Shown piece after piece: positions 16,680 to 24,431 of a stretch of DNA of 41,190 nucleotides. The first letter of the stretch is position 1, and each line of letters opens with the position of its first letter. Under the pieces are notes generated by a model, which worked only from the letters and a program-made list of their open reading frames with translations, was not told where the DNA came from and made no database searches. The stretch is taken from contig CAIOKO010000063.1 in assembly GCA_903858935.1 (NCBI GenBank), positions 1 through 41,190 on the forward strand. Reading direction: 5' to 3'. Both the position numbers and the translations under genes were made by a program. This DNA comes from an uncultured Schlesneria sp. GTDB lineage: Bacteria; Planctomycetota; Planctomycetia; Planctomycetales; Planctomycetaceae.

Positions 16680-16835
16680 TCAAATACGGCCGAGCAAGAC
16701 CAGAATCAGCAGGATCACAAAAATGGTCCCCAGTCCGCCACTTGGACCATAGCCCCAGTTTCTGCTGTGTTGCCAGGTAGGGACCGAGCCAAGAAGCATC
16801 AGAATTAAAATCACCAGCAGGATCGTACCAAGCAT
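16680..16835 (-). CDS. DUF3309 family small membrane protein
   Basis: From ATG at 16835 (AAGGA about ten bases upstream) the 51-residue product has a hydrophobic helix MLGTILLVILILMLLGSVPTW. A short polar turn follows with WGYGPSGGLG, then a second helix IFVILLILVLLGRI. The central tryptophan/GYGPSGGLG motif is diagnostic of DUF3309. Function is unknown; members are tiny inner-membrane proteins often found near stress genes. Leader element C lies 110 bases upstream. Confidence 0.88.
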   Translation of the reverse strand: MLGTILLVILILMLLGSVPTWQHSRNWGYGPSGGLGTIFVILLILVLLGRI

Positions 16836-16945
16836 TTTCGTTTTCCTTTTTACTATCAGACCGAGACGGAAGATCGAGTCCTTCCACAACGAGTGGAAAC
16901 ACCAGAGACGATTCCCATCGACTTAATGCACGGGACCGGAAAAAC

Positions 16946-17094
16946 AAAAAAGCCGACGCAGCAGAACACCCAAAGGTATTCCATTGCGTCGGCTTACTTA
17001 CTAACCAGCCTCCCGGAACCAGCCGGGCTGCTTTTTATTTAGTTTTCCGATCCCTGTTGAAAGAGAGGTACTGTCTCAGCAACTCTCTTTCAAC
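16946..17094 (-). promoter_or_regulatory. Leader RNA element C with an extra 5' hairpin
   Basis: On the minus strand a perfect 12-bp hairpin GUUGAAAGAGAG/CUCUCUUUCAAC (17094-17056) precedes AUCGGAAAACUAAAU. Next come AGC-AG, the stem CCCGG/CCGGG and GCU, so AGC pairs with GCU. AGUAAGCCGAC runs into the terminator (GCCGACGCA with UGCGUCGGC and a long G-U-rich extension) with a U6 tail at 16951-16946. It is closest to D, but stem sequences have changed on both sides, which supports pairing. Confidence 0.72.
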
Positions 17095-17379
17095 TCTCCT
17101 TAGGGTACGCCTTTTTCTTTGTAATAACAATCAGCTCATCCGAATTGAGGCTCATTGACTAAATAAAAGTAGTAATGCCTGCCAGTTATGCTCAGCCACG
17201 GGTTAATTGCAGATGCTCTTCCATACAACGCCGTGAAGCATTGTTTGTTCGAGAAAAGAAATCGTTTCGAAACCGTGCCACGGCTTTGATGTCCTCAGAC
17301 AAGCAGTGCCGAGCTGCAAAACGAACGTTGACTCCAAGACACGGCTTCTCCGAAGACTCCAGTGAGGTTTTGCGTCAGA
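17095..17379. other. Intergenic stretch, no gene seen
   Basis: This lies between leader C and repeat copy 2. It must contain the promoter of leader C on the minus strand, but no clear hexamer pair is visible. The last 30 bases (CTCCGAAGACTCC block) resemble sequence flanking the other repeat copies. Confidence 0.4.
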
Positions 17380-17618
17380 CTTAAGTAGCCACCATCGTTC
17401 CGCGCGATGAGCATTGTTCGAAAACCTATCAAACTCCAATCCGCATGGTCTCAAATCAGAAATTCAAACGGAATATCTGTCCCGATGCTTCGGCAACGGT
17501 TGAATCGTTTCCGACGCATGCTCATCACGCGGAGCGATGATGGCTACTTTGGAAGAAATCCTGAAACTTGACTCAACGAGTCAAGTTTCAGACCCGAAGA
17601 AGTCCAAAGCAGTGGCAC
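17380..17618 (+). repeat. MITE-like dispersed repeat, copy 2
   Basis: The inverted repeats are at 17380-17414 (diverged) and 17518-17552 (perfect consensus). The attached segment holds a perfect 14-bp hairpin CTGAAACTTGACTC/GAGTCAAGTTTCAG (17561-17591) and ends GTGGCAC. It stands beyond the 3' end of the hybrid kinase gene. Confidence 0.8.
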
Positions 17619-17710
17619 ATCTCGACGAAGAAAGTCGAAACATGCTTCATGGCATTGACTGTGCGGGCGACAGGCCCCATAAAAAAAGGCCAACAATCGC
17701 TGCGGGAGTA

Positions 17711-20700
17711 TCAGTTTCTTTTTGCTGAGGCGGCTGCGAGTATTTGTTGTAATTTGTTGAAATCAGGCGGTTTGACCAGATGATGGTCGAACCCCGCCTC
17801 TTTCGAACGCTGCCGATCTGAATCCTGTCCATATCCGGTCATGGCCACCAGGATCACATCCTTGAAGATTTTCTGTTGGCGCATTTTCCTGGCGACTTCG
17901 AAGCCGTCCATACCTGGTAATCCAATATCCAGCAGCACAACATTCGGACAGAAGTCTTGTGCTGCCGTCAATGTGGACGGACCGTCATGGACCGTCAGGA
18001 CTTCATGCCCTGATTTTAACAACAGCATCCCCAGCATCTGTGCAGCATCCTCGTTGTCATCCACGACCATGACACGCAAGGAACGATCGTTCTTCTGGGA
18101 GCTTTCGTTTTCTAATTCAATTGGTGGATTTGCAGTCGCCATCATGACCGGCAAATGCACAATGAACTCCGCCCCCTCTCCCAATGTACTGACGACTTCG
18201 ACTCGTCCTTTATGCATTTCGACGATGCGCTGTACCAGAGCCAGCCCGATTCCCAGCCCCCCTTGCGAACGATCAAGCGATTTTTCTGCCTGCGTGAACA
18301 GGTCAAAAATGTGTGGCAAAGTCTCCGGCGCAATACCAATGCCATTGTCCCTGACTCGCAAAACGCATTCGTCGCCTTCTTGCTGGACTCCCAGCCAGAT
18401 GTGGCCCGCATCGCGCGTGAATTTGGCGGCGTTAGTCAGCAGGTTGACAACGACTTGTTCCAGACGAGCCGCATCGGCGAAGACCCAGATCGGTTCCTTC
18501 GATAACGACACGGTGAGGGCGTGCTGGTGTCGGACAATCAATGGACGAACCGTCTCGACCGCATGTTCGACGACCGCATTCAGTGCAACCCGCTCCTGTT
18601 GAAGGTGGATTCTTCCAGTGGTGATCCGGGAAACTTCCAACAGATCGTCAATCAGTCGAGTGAGCTGCCCCACCTGACGCTCGATAATCGTGCGAGCCTT
18701 TTGCTGTATTGGATCTTCGTTCTTCTGGAGACCAAGAAGCTGTAAGGCACTGGCAATGGGAGAAAGAGGATTGCGGAGTTCGTGGCTGAGCATCGCCAGG
18801 AATTCATCCTTGCGGCGGTGCAGGTCTTCCAATGCGACGGCTTGCTCCCGCATCTGAATTTCCAGGCGGTTACGTTCGGCTTCCAACCGGCTGCGTTCCG
18901 TGATATCTCGAATGTTGCACTGAATCACCTTGTGGTGATCCTCATGGTAGGCGTTGGCGACAACCTCAACTTCAACCGTCAGTCCCGTGTTGGTTTCCAT
19001 TGGCAGGTGTTCGTAACGTATGTAGCCAGAGGTCTGAAGTGTTCGGACCGCAGCCTCATTGGCCGTCCTATCGCTGAAGAGTCCGATCTCCCACAGCTCT
19101 TTCCCCGAGAAATGTTCATGCGAATACCCCAATAGTTCGCTCATGAACGGGTTGGCATCGGTGATTCGCCCGGATTCCGTGTCAAGAATCAGGATGCCAT
19201 CTTTGGCCGTCTCGAAAAGACGCCGATAACGGATCTCCGAATCCATCAACGCCATTTCTGCCAGCTTGATGCCATGAATGTCCGTGTTGGCACCCATCCA
19301 CATGATGATCTGGCCCGATTCATCACGCATCGGCACGCCGCGACTGACATGCCAGTGATACTCACCATCGGCACGTCGGAACCGACTCTCGTGTTCGTAG
19401 ACTTCGCCGGTATTCGTCGCGTACAGCCAGCTTCGGATGTGATCGTCCACGTCATCGGGGTGGATGAACTGCTTCCATCCCCAATCCCGAATCTGTTCAA
19501 ACGTTAAGCCGGTATACTCCATCCACTGCGGATTGAAGTAGTCCACGCTTCCGTCCGGCTTGGTGGTGACAAGTTTTTGAGGTATCGATTCCAGTATGAA
19601 CCGAAGCCGCTCTTCACTTTCACGTACTGCGGCCTGTGTCCTCAGCTTCGCATAAACCACCGTGACGTAATGGGTAATCGTTTGCAGAAATGCCATTTCA
19701 TCCGTGTCGAATTCATCTTTCGACCGGCTTCCGAAAGAAAGCGTACCCAGCAGGATGTTGTCGGAGATCAGCGGATTGCAGACGTAAGCACGCAAACCAA
19801 TTGTTTTGACAAGCCTGGTATTCAGGTCATCGGACTGTTGGATGTAATTCGCCACGATGGGCTGACGAGACAATGCGACGGTACCGCTGATCGCCTGACC
19901 GAACTCCAGCTTCTCCTTCGTGTGAATGGACTCTTCAGAGACACCTTCGCACGAGACCAGCTTCAAAGTGTCTCCGCTCTCATCGACCCTGAAGTTAAAG
20001 TACGTGTCCAATCCCATATCCGGACCAACCGTGGTGAGCAGGCCGTGCAGCATGGCGTCGGGATCGGCGGCGGACAGCAGCATCCCCGCTGCCTCTAAAA
20101 GCAAATGCAGCCGTTCGTTCTTCTTTTCAAGAGCGACTTCCACCCGCTTGCGTTCAGTCACATCCCGAATCACACAGGCAATGAGAATCCCTTCATGGTC
20201 GGGAATTGGGCTGAGGCTGATTTCCACGGGGAACTCGGTGCCGTTTTTCCGCAATCCTAACAGGTTCAGACCCGCTCCCATCGGGCGAGTGCTGGGATTC
20301 ATCGCGTAACCGGCTCGCTGCATTCGATGATCGTCTCGAAGCCGCTCAGGCAACAGTAGTTCAACCTCCGTGCCAATCAACTCATCCCGCAGGTGCCCAA
20401 ACATACGCTCGGTCTGCCCATTCACACGGACGATTTTGCCCGACTCATCAGAGATGACGACGGCGTCGGGTGCGGCTTCCAAAAAGCTGCTGAACTGTCG
20501 CTGGGCCTGACGCCCGCGAATCAACGTGTTGACGAAGGAAAGCAACTCAACTTCTTCCACCGGATATGTCAGATACGCTTCGTCTCCCCGTTCCATGTGA
20601 TGTACAAACTCACTGCTTTCGACGGGAGCATCCGACAGATGAAGCACAGGGATGTTGGCGGTGGCGGCGTGAGCCTTCAGCCGACAACAGACCTCGAATC

Positions 20701-20896
20701 CGGTCATATCAGGAAGTTGAAGATCAAGCACAATCAGATCTGGCGTTTCCAACGCCAGACGAAGACCGTCTTCACCGTTCGTGGCATCTCGGATTTTGAA
20801 ACCCGCTCGACGAAGTGGCTTGTCCAGAGAATACCGCCGTTCCTCATTGGCGATAATGATCAAAGCGGTCAGGTGTTGAGCGTCGCGCATCGGCAT
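17711..20896 (-). CDS. Hybrid sensor histidine kinase with N- and C-terminal receivers, PAS and GAF domains
   Basis: This 1061-residue soluble protein is ordered as follows. Receiver (about 10-125; LIVLDLQLPDMTGFE). PAS (about 135-255; FLEAAPDAVVISDESG, ending VIRDVTERKR). GAF (about 268-420). PAS (about 435-550). PAS (about 555-675). HisKA with H-box MLSHELRNPLSPI (about 695-760). HATPase_c with N-box NLLTNAAKFT and G2 GLGIGLALV. C-terminal receiver (about 945-1061; VVLLDIGLPGMDGFE, Lys in VKPPD). No membrane segment is visible, so the signal is cytoplasmic or relayed. It lies 51 bases behind a Lmo0937-type gene on the same strand and so probably shares attenuated leader B. Confidence 0.93.
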   Translation of the reverse strand: MPMRDAQHLTALIIIANEERRYSLDKPLRRAGFKIRDATNGEDGLRLALETPDLIVLDLQLPDMTGFEVCCRLKAHAATANIPVLHLSDAPVESSEFVHHMERGDEAYLTYPVEEVELLSFVNTLIRGRQAQRQFSSFLEAAPDAVVISDESGKIVRVNGQTERMFGHLRDELIGTEVELLLPERLRDDHRMQRAGYAMNPSTRPMGAGLNLLGLRKNGTEFPVEISLSPIPDHEGILIACVIRDVTERKRVEVALEKKNERLHLLLEAAGMLLSAADPDAMLHGLLTTVGPDMGLDTYFNFRVDESGDTLKLVSCEGVSEESIHTKEKLEFGQAISGTVALSRQPIVANYIQQSDDLNTRLVKTIGLRAYVCNPLISDNILLGTLSFGSRSKDEFDTDEMAFLQTITHYVTVVYAKLRTQAAVRESEERLRFILESIPQKLVTTKPDGSVDYFNPQWMEYTGLTFEQIRDWGWKQFIHPDDVDDHIRSWLYATNTGEVYEHESRFRRADGEYHWHVSRGVPMRDESGQIIMWMGANTDIHGIKLAEMALMDSEIRYRRLFETAKDGILILDTESGRITDANPFMSELLGYSHEHFSGKELWEIGLFSDRTANEAAVRTLQTSGYIRYEHLPMETNTGLTVEVEVVANAYHEDHHKVIQCNIRDITERSRLEAERNRLEIQMREQAVALEDLHRRKDEFLAMLSHELRNPLSPIASALQLLGLQKNEDPIQQKARTIIERQVGQLTRLIDDLLEVSRITTGRIHLQQERVALNAVVEHAVETVRPLIVRHQHALTVSLSKEPIWVFADAARLEQVVVNLLTNAAKFTRDAGHIWLGVQQEGDECVLRVRDNGIGIAPETLPHIFDLFTQAEKSLDRSQGGLGIGLALVQRIVEMHKGRVEVVSTLGEGAEFIVHLPVMMATANPPIELENESSQKNDRSLRVMVVDDNEDAAQMLGMLLLKSGHEVLTVHDGPSTLTAAQDFCPNVVLLDIGLPGMDGFEVARKMRQQKIFKDVILVAMTGYGQDSDRQRSKEAGFDHHLVKPPDFNKLQQILAAASAKRN

Positions 20897-20947
20897 GAAT
20901 TGTTAACTCGCAGAAGTTCTTTGTGGAGAGACAAGAGGCAGCGACGG

Positions 20948-21097
20948 CTAGACAGGCGCTCGACCCCCGATAACCCGCAATAAAATCACGACGACGGCGA
21001 CCACCAGCAACAAATGGATCAATCCACCAGCCGTGACTGACGCGACCATTCCCAGCAACCACAGAATCACGAGCACGACGATAATTGTTTCCAGCAT
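20948..21097 (-). CDS. Lmo0937-family small membrane protein (copy 2)
   Basis: The 49-residue paralog of the protein at 7621-7770 begins MLETIIVVLVILWLLGMV and keeps the core SVTAGGLIHLLLVVAVVV; only conservative changes separate the two. GGAG lies about nine bases before the ATG. It is followed by the hybrid kinase gene, so a tiny membrane protein and a cytoplasmic kinase may be co-expressed. Leader element B lies 88 bases upstream. The pairing of a near-identical protein with a near-identical leader suggests duplication of the whole unit. Confidence 0.85.
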   Translation of the reverse strand: MLETIIVVLVILWLLGMVASVTAGGLIHLLLVVAVVVILLRVIGGRAPV

Positions 21098-21184
21098 TTG
21101 TTTTCTCCATTCTCAAATTGACTTCGAATCACTGGTCACGACATTCGCGATCAGATGTGTGAGCAAAGCGATCAGACCAAATGC

Positions 21185-21294
21185 AAAAAGCCGACCAACG
21201 GAAACCTCTGTTAAAAAGTTTCCGTTGGTCGGCTTACGCTTTCTTACTGACCGGCCCCGTCAAACGATGGTGGCCGTTCTCTTGTCCTCCGACT
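21185..21294 (-). promoter_or_regulatory. Leader RNA element B
   Basis: Minus strand: AGUCGGAGGACAAGAG, then GGC-CA, stem CCAUC/GACGG with one mismatch, and GCC. GGUCAGUAAGAAAGCGUAAG follows, then a 16-bp terminator (GCCGACCAACGGAAAC with GUUUCCGUUGGUCGGC) and a U5 tail. It is 110 nt long, like A. Compared with A, the terminator stem differs at compensated positions. The upstream TGTGAAT block seen before leader A is repeated here. Confidence 0.7.
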
Positions 21295-21484
21295 CCCGTT
21301 TGCTCTACGACGCACACATTGAAATTCACAGGGAGCAAACCAATGTTTAACAAGTCTTCTAGAGAACTTTATATCAACCCGGCTGACCACGTATTTGATG
21401 GAACTGGGTCAGTGAAGTAGTATCGTCGCCAGCCCGATTCTCCAATTCCCGCTTGACACAACCGACTTCCAGGAAGGCATACTC

Positions 21485-22675
21485 ATGTCGCTCGATCTAC
21501 TTTCTCGACGCGATCTGTTCCGACAGGGAACTATTGGCGTTCTGGCATTGTCTATTGGATCGCGCGTCGCCCGGTCGCAGGAAGCGTTGCCGAATCCCGT
21601 CGGGTCTGCAGATCTGATTGCACGGCAAGCCGTCCCGTTTAATGGCGAACCACCACTGAATAAGCTGGTCGAGAACTGGATCACTCCTGTCGATTCGTTT
21701 TTTGTTCGCAGCCATGGAAATGTTCCTGAAATCGCTGCGAAGGATTTAAAGCTCACCATCGACGGCATGGTCGATAAGCCAATGACGTTTACCGTCGCCG
21801 AACTGATGGAGCGATTTCCGAAAGCGAAAACCACCGCGACGTTGACCTGTGCAGGCAACCGCCGCAGCGAGTTCGCTGCCATCAAGAAAGTGGGTGGTAT
21901 CCAGTGGGAAGCCGGCGCAATCGGTAATGCGGAATGGCAAGGAATCCGACTCGCTGATGTCCTGAAATTCGTGGGCGTCAAAGCCGAAGCCAAACATGTC
22001 TGGTTCGAAGGACGTGATGAAGTCGTTGAAAAAAACATCGCCTTTCCCTTCGGCGGTTCGATCCCCATCGAAAAGGCTCAGGTCACCACAGCAACAGGTT
22101 CAAGCCTGCTGGCAACGGAGATGAACGGGAAACCATTGACGCCATCGCATGGTTTTCCACTGCGAACCATCGTTCCGGGCTTCATCGGCGCCCGAAGCGT
22201 GAAGTGGTTACACAAGATCACGGTTGCGGACCGCCCTTCCCCCAACCATTTCGTCGCCGATGTCTATAAACTGGTGCCTGAAGACAACGCCGAATTGATC
22301 GCCAAAACATCGCCAATCTATGAATTCACATTGAATTCAGTCATCTGTGTTCCCACACAGGGTTCATCCGTCAGCGGAAATCAGATCAACGTCAAGGGGT
22401 TTGCCCTGACCAACGGAACGACTGGCCGCAGCGTTCAGAAGATCGAAGTATCTGCCGACGGCGGCCAATCCTGGAAAGCCGCAAAAGTGACCTCATCCGT
22501 CAGCGATTACTGCTGGGTCCTGTGGTCAGCCGAGATCCCGTTAACAGAGACAACCACGAGTCTCGTTGTCCGAGCAACAGACACCAGCGGCGAAACCCAG
22601 CCCGAGAAAAACCCGTGGAACTATAAGGGATATCAATTCAACGGCTGGCATAGAGTGAATCTGAAACGCGGATAA
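21485..22675 (+). CDS. Sulfite oxidase-like molybdopterin enzyme (SorA type), Tat-exported
   Basis: The 396-residue protein starts with a Tat signal (SRRDLFRQG, then a hydrophobic run to about residue 31). The oxidoreductase molybdopterin-binding domain spans about 60-270: FFVRSHGNVP, then TLTCAGNRRSEF with Cys122 as the likely Mo ligand, then GFPLRTIVPGFIGARSVKWL. The C-terminal Mo-cofactor dimerisation domain spans about 285-393 and ends in PWNYKGYQFNGWHRV. This is the sulfite oxidase/dehydrogenase arrangement. It would oxidise sulfite to sulfate outside the cytoplasm. No cytochrome partner gene is adjacent. It stands beside a rhodanese and persulfide-type block. Confidence 0.88.
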   Translation: MSLDLLSRRDLFRQGTIGVLALSIGSRVARSQEALPNPVGSADLIARQAVPFNGEPPLNKLVENWITPVDSFFVRSHGNVPEIAAKDLKLTIDGMVDKPMTFTVAELMERFPKAKTTATLTCAGNRRSEFAAIKKVGGIQWEAGAIGNAEWQGIRLADVLKFVGVKAEAKHVWFEGRDEVVEKNIAFPFGGSIPIEKAQVTTATGSSLLATEMNGKPLTPSHGFPLRTIVPGFIGARSVKWLHKITVADRPSPNHFVADVYKLVPEDNAELIAKTSPIYEFTLNSVICVPTQGSSVSGNQINVKGFALTNGTTGRSVQKIEVSADGGQSWKAAKVTSSVSDYCWVLWSAEIPLTETTTSLVVRATDTSGETQPEKNPWNYKGYQFNGWHRVNLKRG

Positions 22676-22741
22676 GCGACTGCGACAATTGATTTTGGGT
22701 TACCTGAGTCCCTGCCAAAGGTCTCGGTCGGGATTCATTTT

Positions 22742-22969
22742 GTGCCACTGCTTCGGACTTCTTCGGGCCTGAAACTTGACTCAACGAGTCAAGTTTCAGG
22801 ATTTCATCCAAACGCTTCGCGTGATGAGCATGCGTCGAAAGCGATTCAAGCGTTGCCTCAGCATCTTGGCAGATATTCCGTTTGAATTTATGATTTGAGA
22901 ACGTGCGGATAGTAATTTGGCAGGTTCTCGAACAATGCTCATCACGCGGAGCGATGATGGCTACTTTGG
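22742..22969 (-). repeat. MITE-like dispersed repeat, copy 3 (inverted)
   Basis: In reverse orientation it starts with the perfect 35-bp terminal repeat (22969-22935). It has an internal deletion in the second terminal repeat (22831-22808) and contains the 15-bp hairpin CCTGAAACTTGACTC/GAGTCAAGTTTCAGG (22768-22800) before GTGGCAC. It lies between the sulfite oxidase gene and the ArsR gene. Confidence 0.8.
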
Positions 22970-23140
22970 TCTGAGGCGAAGCCTCTCTGGAGTCTTCGGA
23001 GAAACAGTGCTCTTAGAGCCGATTATTCGTTCGCTCGACGTACGAGCGAGAGTCTTTCTTCGTTAGCCCTTCGCTTGTACGCAGGGCTGACGTTACGCCG
23101 AAGATCCAGGCATTGACGGCATTTTCCGCCAGATGAAGAG

Positions 23141-23170
23141 CACTGCTTGACCCAACGCGGTCAAGCAGTG
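23141..23170. repeat. 12-bp palindrome of the CACTGCTTGACC type
   Basis: CACTGCTTGACC (23141-23152) pairs exactly with GGTCAAGCAGTG (23159-23170) around CAACGC and is followed by GCAC. The same theme returns at 24284-24313 and, more loosely, at 16204-16245. Confidence 0.6.
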
Positions 23171-23220
23171 GCACAAAAGACGCGCCTCGAATTCCGTTTT
23201 TACCTCCCCAGAAAAACTCA

Positions 23221-23248
23221 TTGACATGTCGGAATATTCCGATATAAT
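23221..23248 (+). promoter_or_regulatory. Promoter with palindromic operator for the ArsR operon
   Basis: TTGACA (23221-23226) and TATAAT (23243-23248) are perfect sigma-70-type hexamers 16 bases apart. The spacer contains the perfect palindrome TCGGAATATTCCGA (23229-23242), which directly abuts the -10. A repressor bound there would block RNA polymerase. The ArsR start is 21 bases downstream of the -10, so autoregulation is the simplest reading. Confidence 0.85.
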
Positions 23249-23268
23249 TGAGTAATGGAGAACGACGA

Positions 23269-23592
23269 ATGACGATTGAGACCAAAGCAACGCTAAAACT
23301 CACACCATTAGATGCCATGGGGCAAGCGGCTGAATGTCTGAAAATATTGGCTCATCCGCATCGGCTTCGTATGGTCCAGATGCTGCTTCAGGGACGGTAC
23401 ACCGTCGGGGAATTGGCCGAGTCATGTGGAATTCCCAGCCACATGGCCTCAGAACATCTGCGGCTGATGCAGCGGTGTGGCTTTCTGGTGAATGAGAAAG
23501 AGGGTCGGAATGCGTACTACCAGATCATTGAAACTCACCTGGCGAACATCATGACATGCATTGAGGCTCGATTCGGCGGCAAATGCAATTGA
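23269..23592 (+). CDS. ArsR-family repressor of the rhodanese/persulfide operon
   Basis: ATG at 23269 has GGAG eight bases upstream; an in-frame TTG earlier overlaps the -10 box. The 107-residue protein has the ArsR fold: CLKILAHPHRLRMVQMLL, then VGELAESCGIPSHMASEHLRLM as recognition region and the wing VNEKEGRNAYYQI. Cys are at about 23, 53, 70, 97 and 106. They do not align with the BigR/SqrR pair, but C53 with C97 or C106 could form a thiol switch. Linked genes (rhodanese, CoA-disulfide reductase-rhodanese) suggest it senses reactive sulfur; this is inference. Confidence 0.88.
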   Translation: MTIETKATLKLTPLDAMGQAAECLKILAHPHRLRMVQMLLQGRYTVGELAESCGIPSHMASEHLRLMQRCGFLVNEKEGRNAYYQIIETHLANIMTCIEARFGGKCN

Positions 23593-23684
23593 TAAGCGAT
23601 TGCCAAACGAAACATCAGATCGAAGCATGTCCGTACTTTTGAAATGCCTTTCAACAATCAATGAATGAATTTAAGGAGAAACTC

Positions 23685-24245
23685 ATGAGCGTCACCACCA
23701 TCAAGCCACAAGAACTTGCCAGCCTCTGTAAGGATGGAAAGAAGATCGAACTGATCGATGTCCGGACACCGGTGGAGTATCGGGAGGTTCATGTCGACGT
23801 CGCCCGGAACGTTCCACTCGACCAGCTCGATGTCAGTTCTTTGATGCAAGCCCGAAACGGGTCATCCCATGAACCTCTTTACGTCATCTGTAAATCGGGC
23901 GGTCGAGGCCAACAAGCGTGTGAGAAGTTTCAGAAGGCGGGATTCTCGAACGTCATCAACGTCGAAGGGGGAACGACGGCGTGCGTCGCGGCGGGACTTC
24001 CCGTCGTCCGTGGCAAGAAGGCAATGTCGCTGGAACGTCAGGTCCGCATCGCAGCGGGATCACTCGTCCTGCTCGGCGCGATTCTCGCCTGGTTTGTTCA
24101 TCCCGCATTCGTCGGACTTTCGGCGTTTATCGGCTCGGGTCTCGTCTTCGCGGGGATCACGGACACTTGCGGAATGGGGATGATGCTGGCCCGCATGCCA
24201 TGGAACCAGTGCAGCAAGGATTCCGCAGCCTGTAGTACGCGCTGA
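23685..24245 (+). CDS. Rhodanese-like domain fused to DUF2892 membrane domain
   Basis: ATG at 23685 has AAGGAG six bases upstream. The 186-residue protein carries a rhodanese domain (about residues 5-105) with the active-site loop CKSGGRG. Two hydrophobic helices follow (about 125-165) with the DUF2892 signature CGMGMMLARMPWNQC. This fusion is known for membrane-anchored rhodaneses that pass sulfane sulfur to other proteins. It lies 92 bases downstream of the ArsR gene in the same direction and should be in its operon. Confidence 0.88.
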   Translation: MSVTTIKPQELASLCKDGKKIELIDVRTPVEYREVHVDVARNVPLDQLDVSSLMQARNGSSHEPLYVICKSGGRGQQACEKFQKAGFSNVINVEGGTTACVAAGLPVVRGKKAMSLERQVRIAAGSLVLLGAILAWFVHPAFVGLSAFIGSGLVFAGITDTCGMGMMLARMPWNQCSKDSAACSTR

Positions 24246-24283
24246 ATCCCTCGTGCTTTTGTCAATCTTCTGAATTCGAGTGC

Positions 24284-24313
24284 CACTGTATGACCGACTT
24301 CGGTCATGCAGTG
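24284..24313. repeat. Palindrome between rhodanese and reductase genes
   Basis: CACTGTATGACCG (24284-24296) pairs with CGGTCATGCAGTG (24301-24313) with one G-T wobble. Downstream, to about 24372, are pieces of the CTCCGAAGACTCC and GTGGCAC blocks found around the MITE-like repeats. It may be a remnant of that family. Confidence 0.55.
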
Positions 24314-24431
24314 CTCTTTGACGGTTAAAAGGCGAAGAGACTGCGCCTCCGAAGACTCCGATGCTGTGGCACAGAGCCTGCACTTCGAAGTCTGACGATG
24401 CCCTCGCCAACATCAACAAGGAAATTGCAAG

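Noticed and set aside
16469-16780. Plus-strand reading frame crossing the GT/G microsatellite
   Set aside because: The frame is created by simple-sequence DNA and runs antisense over the DUF3309 gene; composition is not protein-like.
7851-21294. Leaders A-F as a REP/MITE repeat family
   Set aside because: Copies keep a constant position before start codons on the same strand, maintain pairing while changing sequence, and end in U tracts; mobile repeats would not show this.
23248-23268. Upstream TTG start for the second ArsR gene
   Set aside because: This TTG overlaps the -10 box, so it would not be in the transcript; ATG at 23269 with GGAG upstream is used instead.
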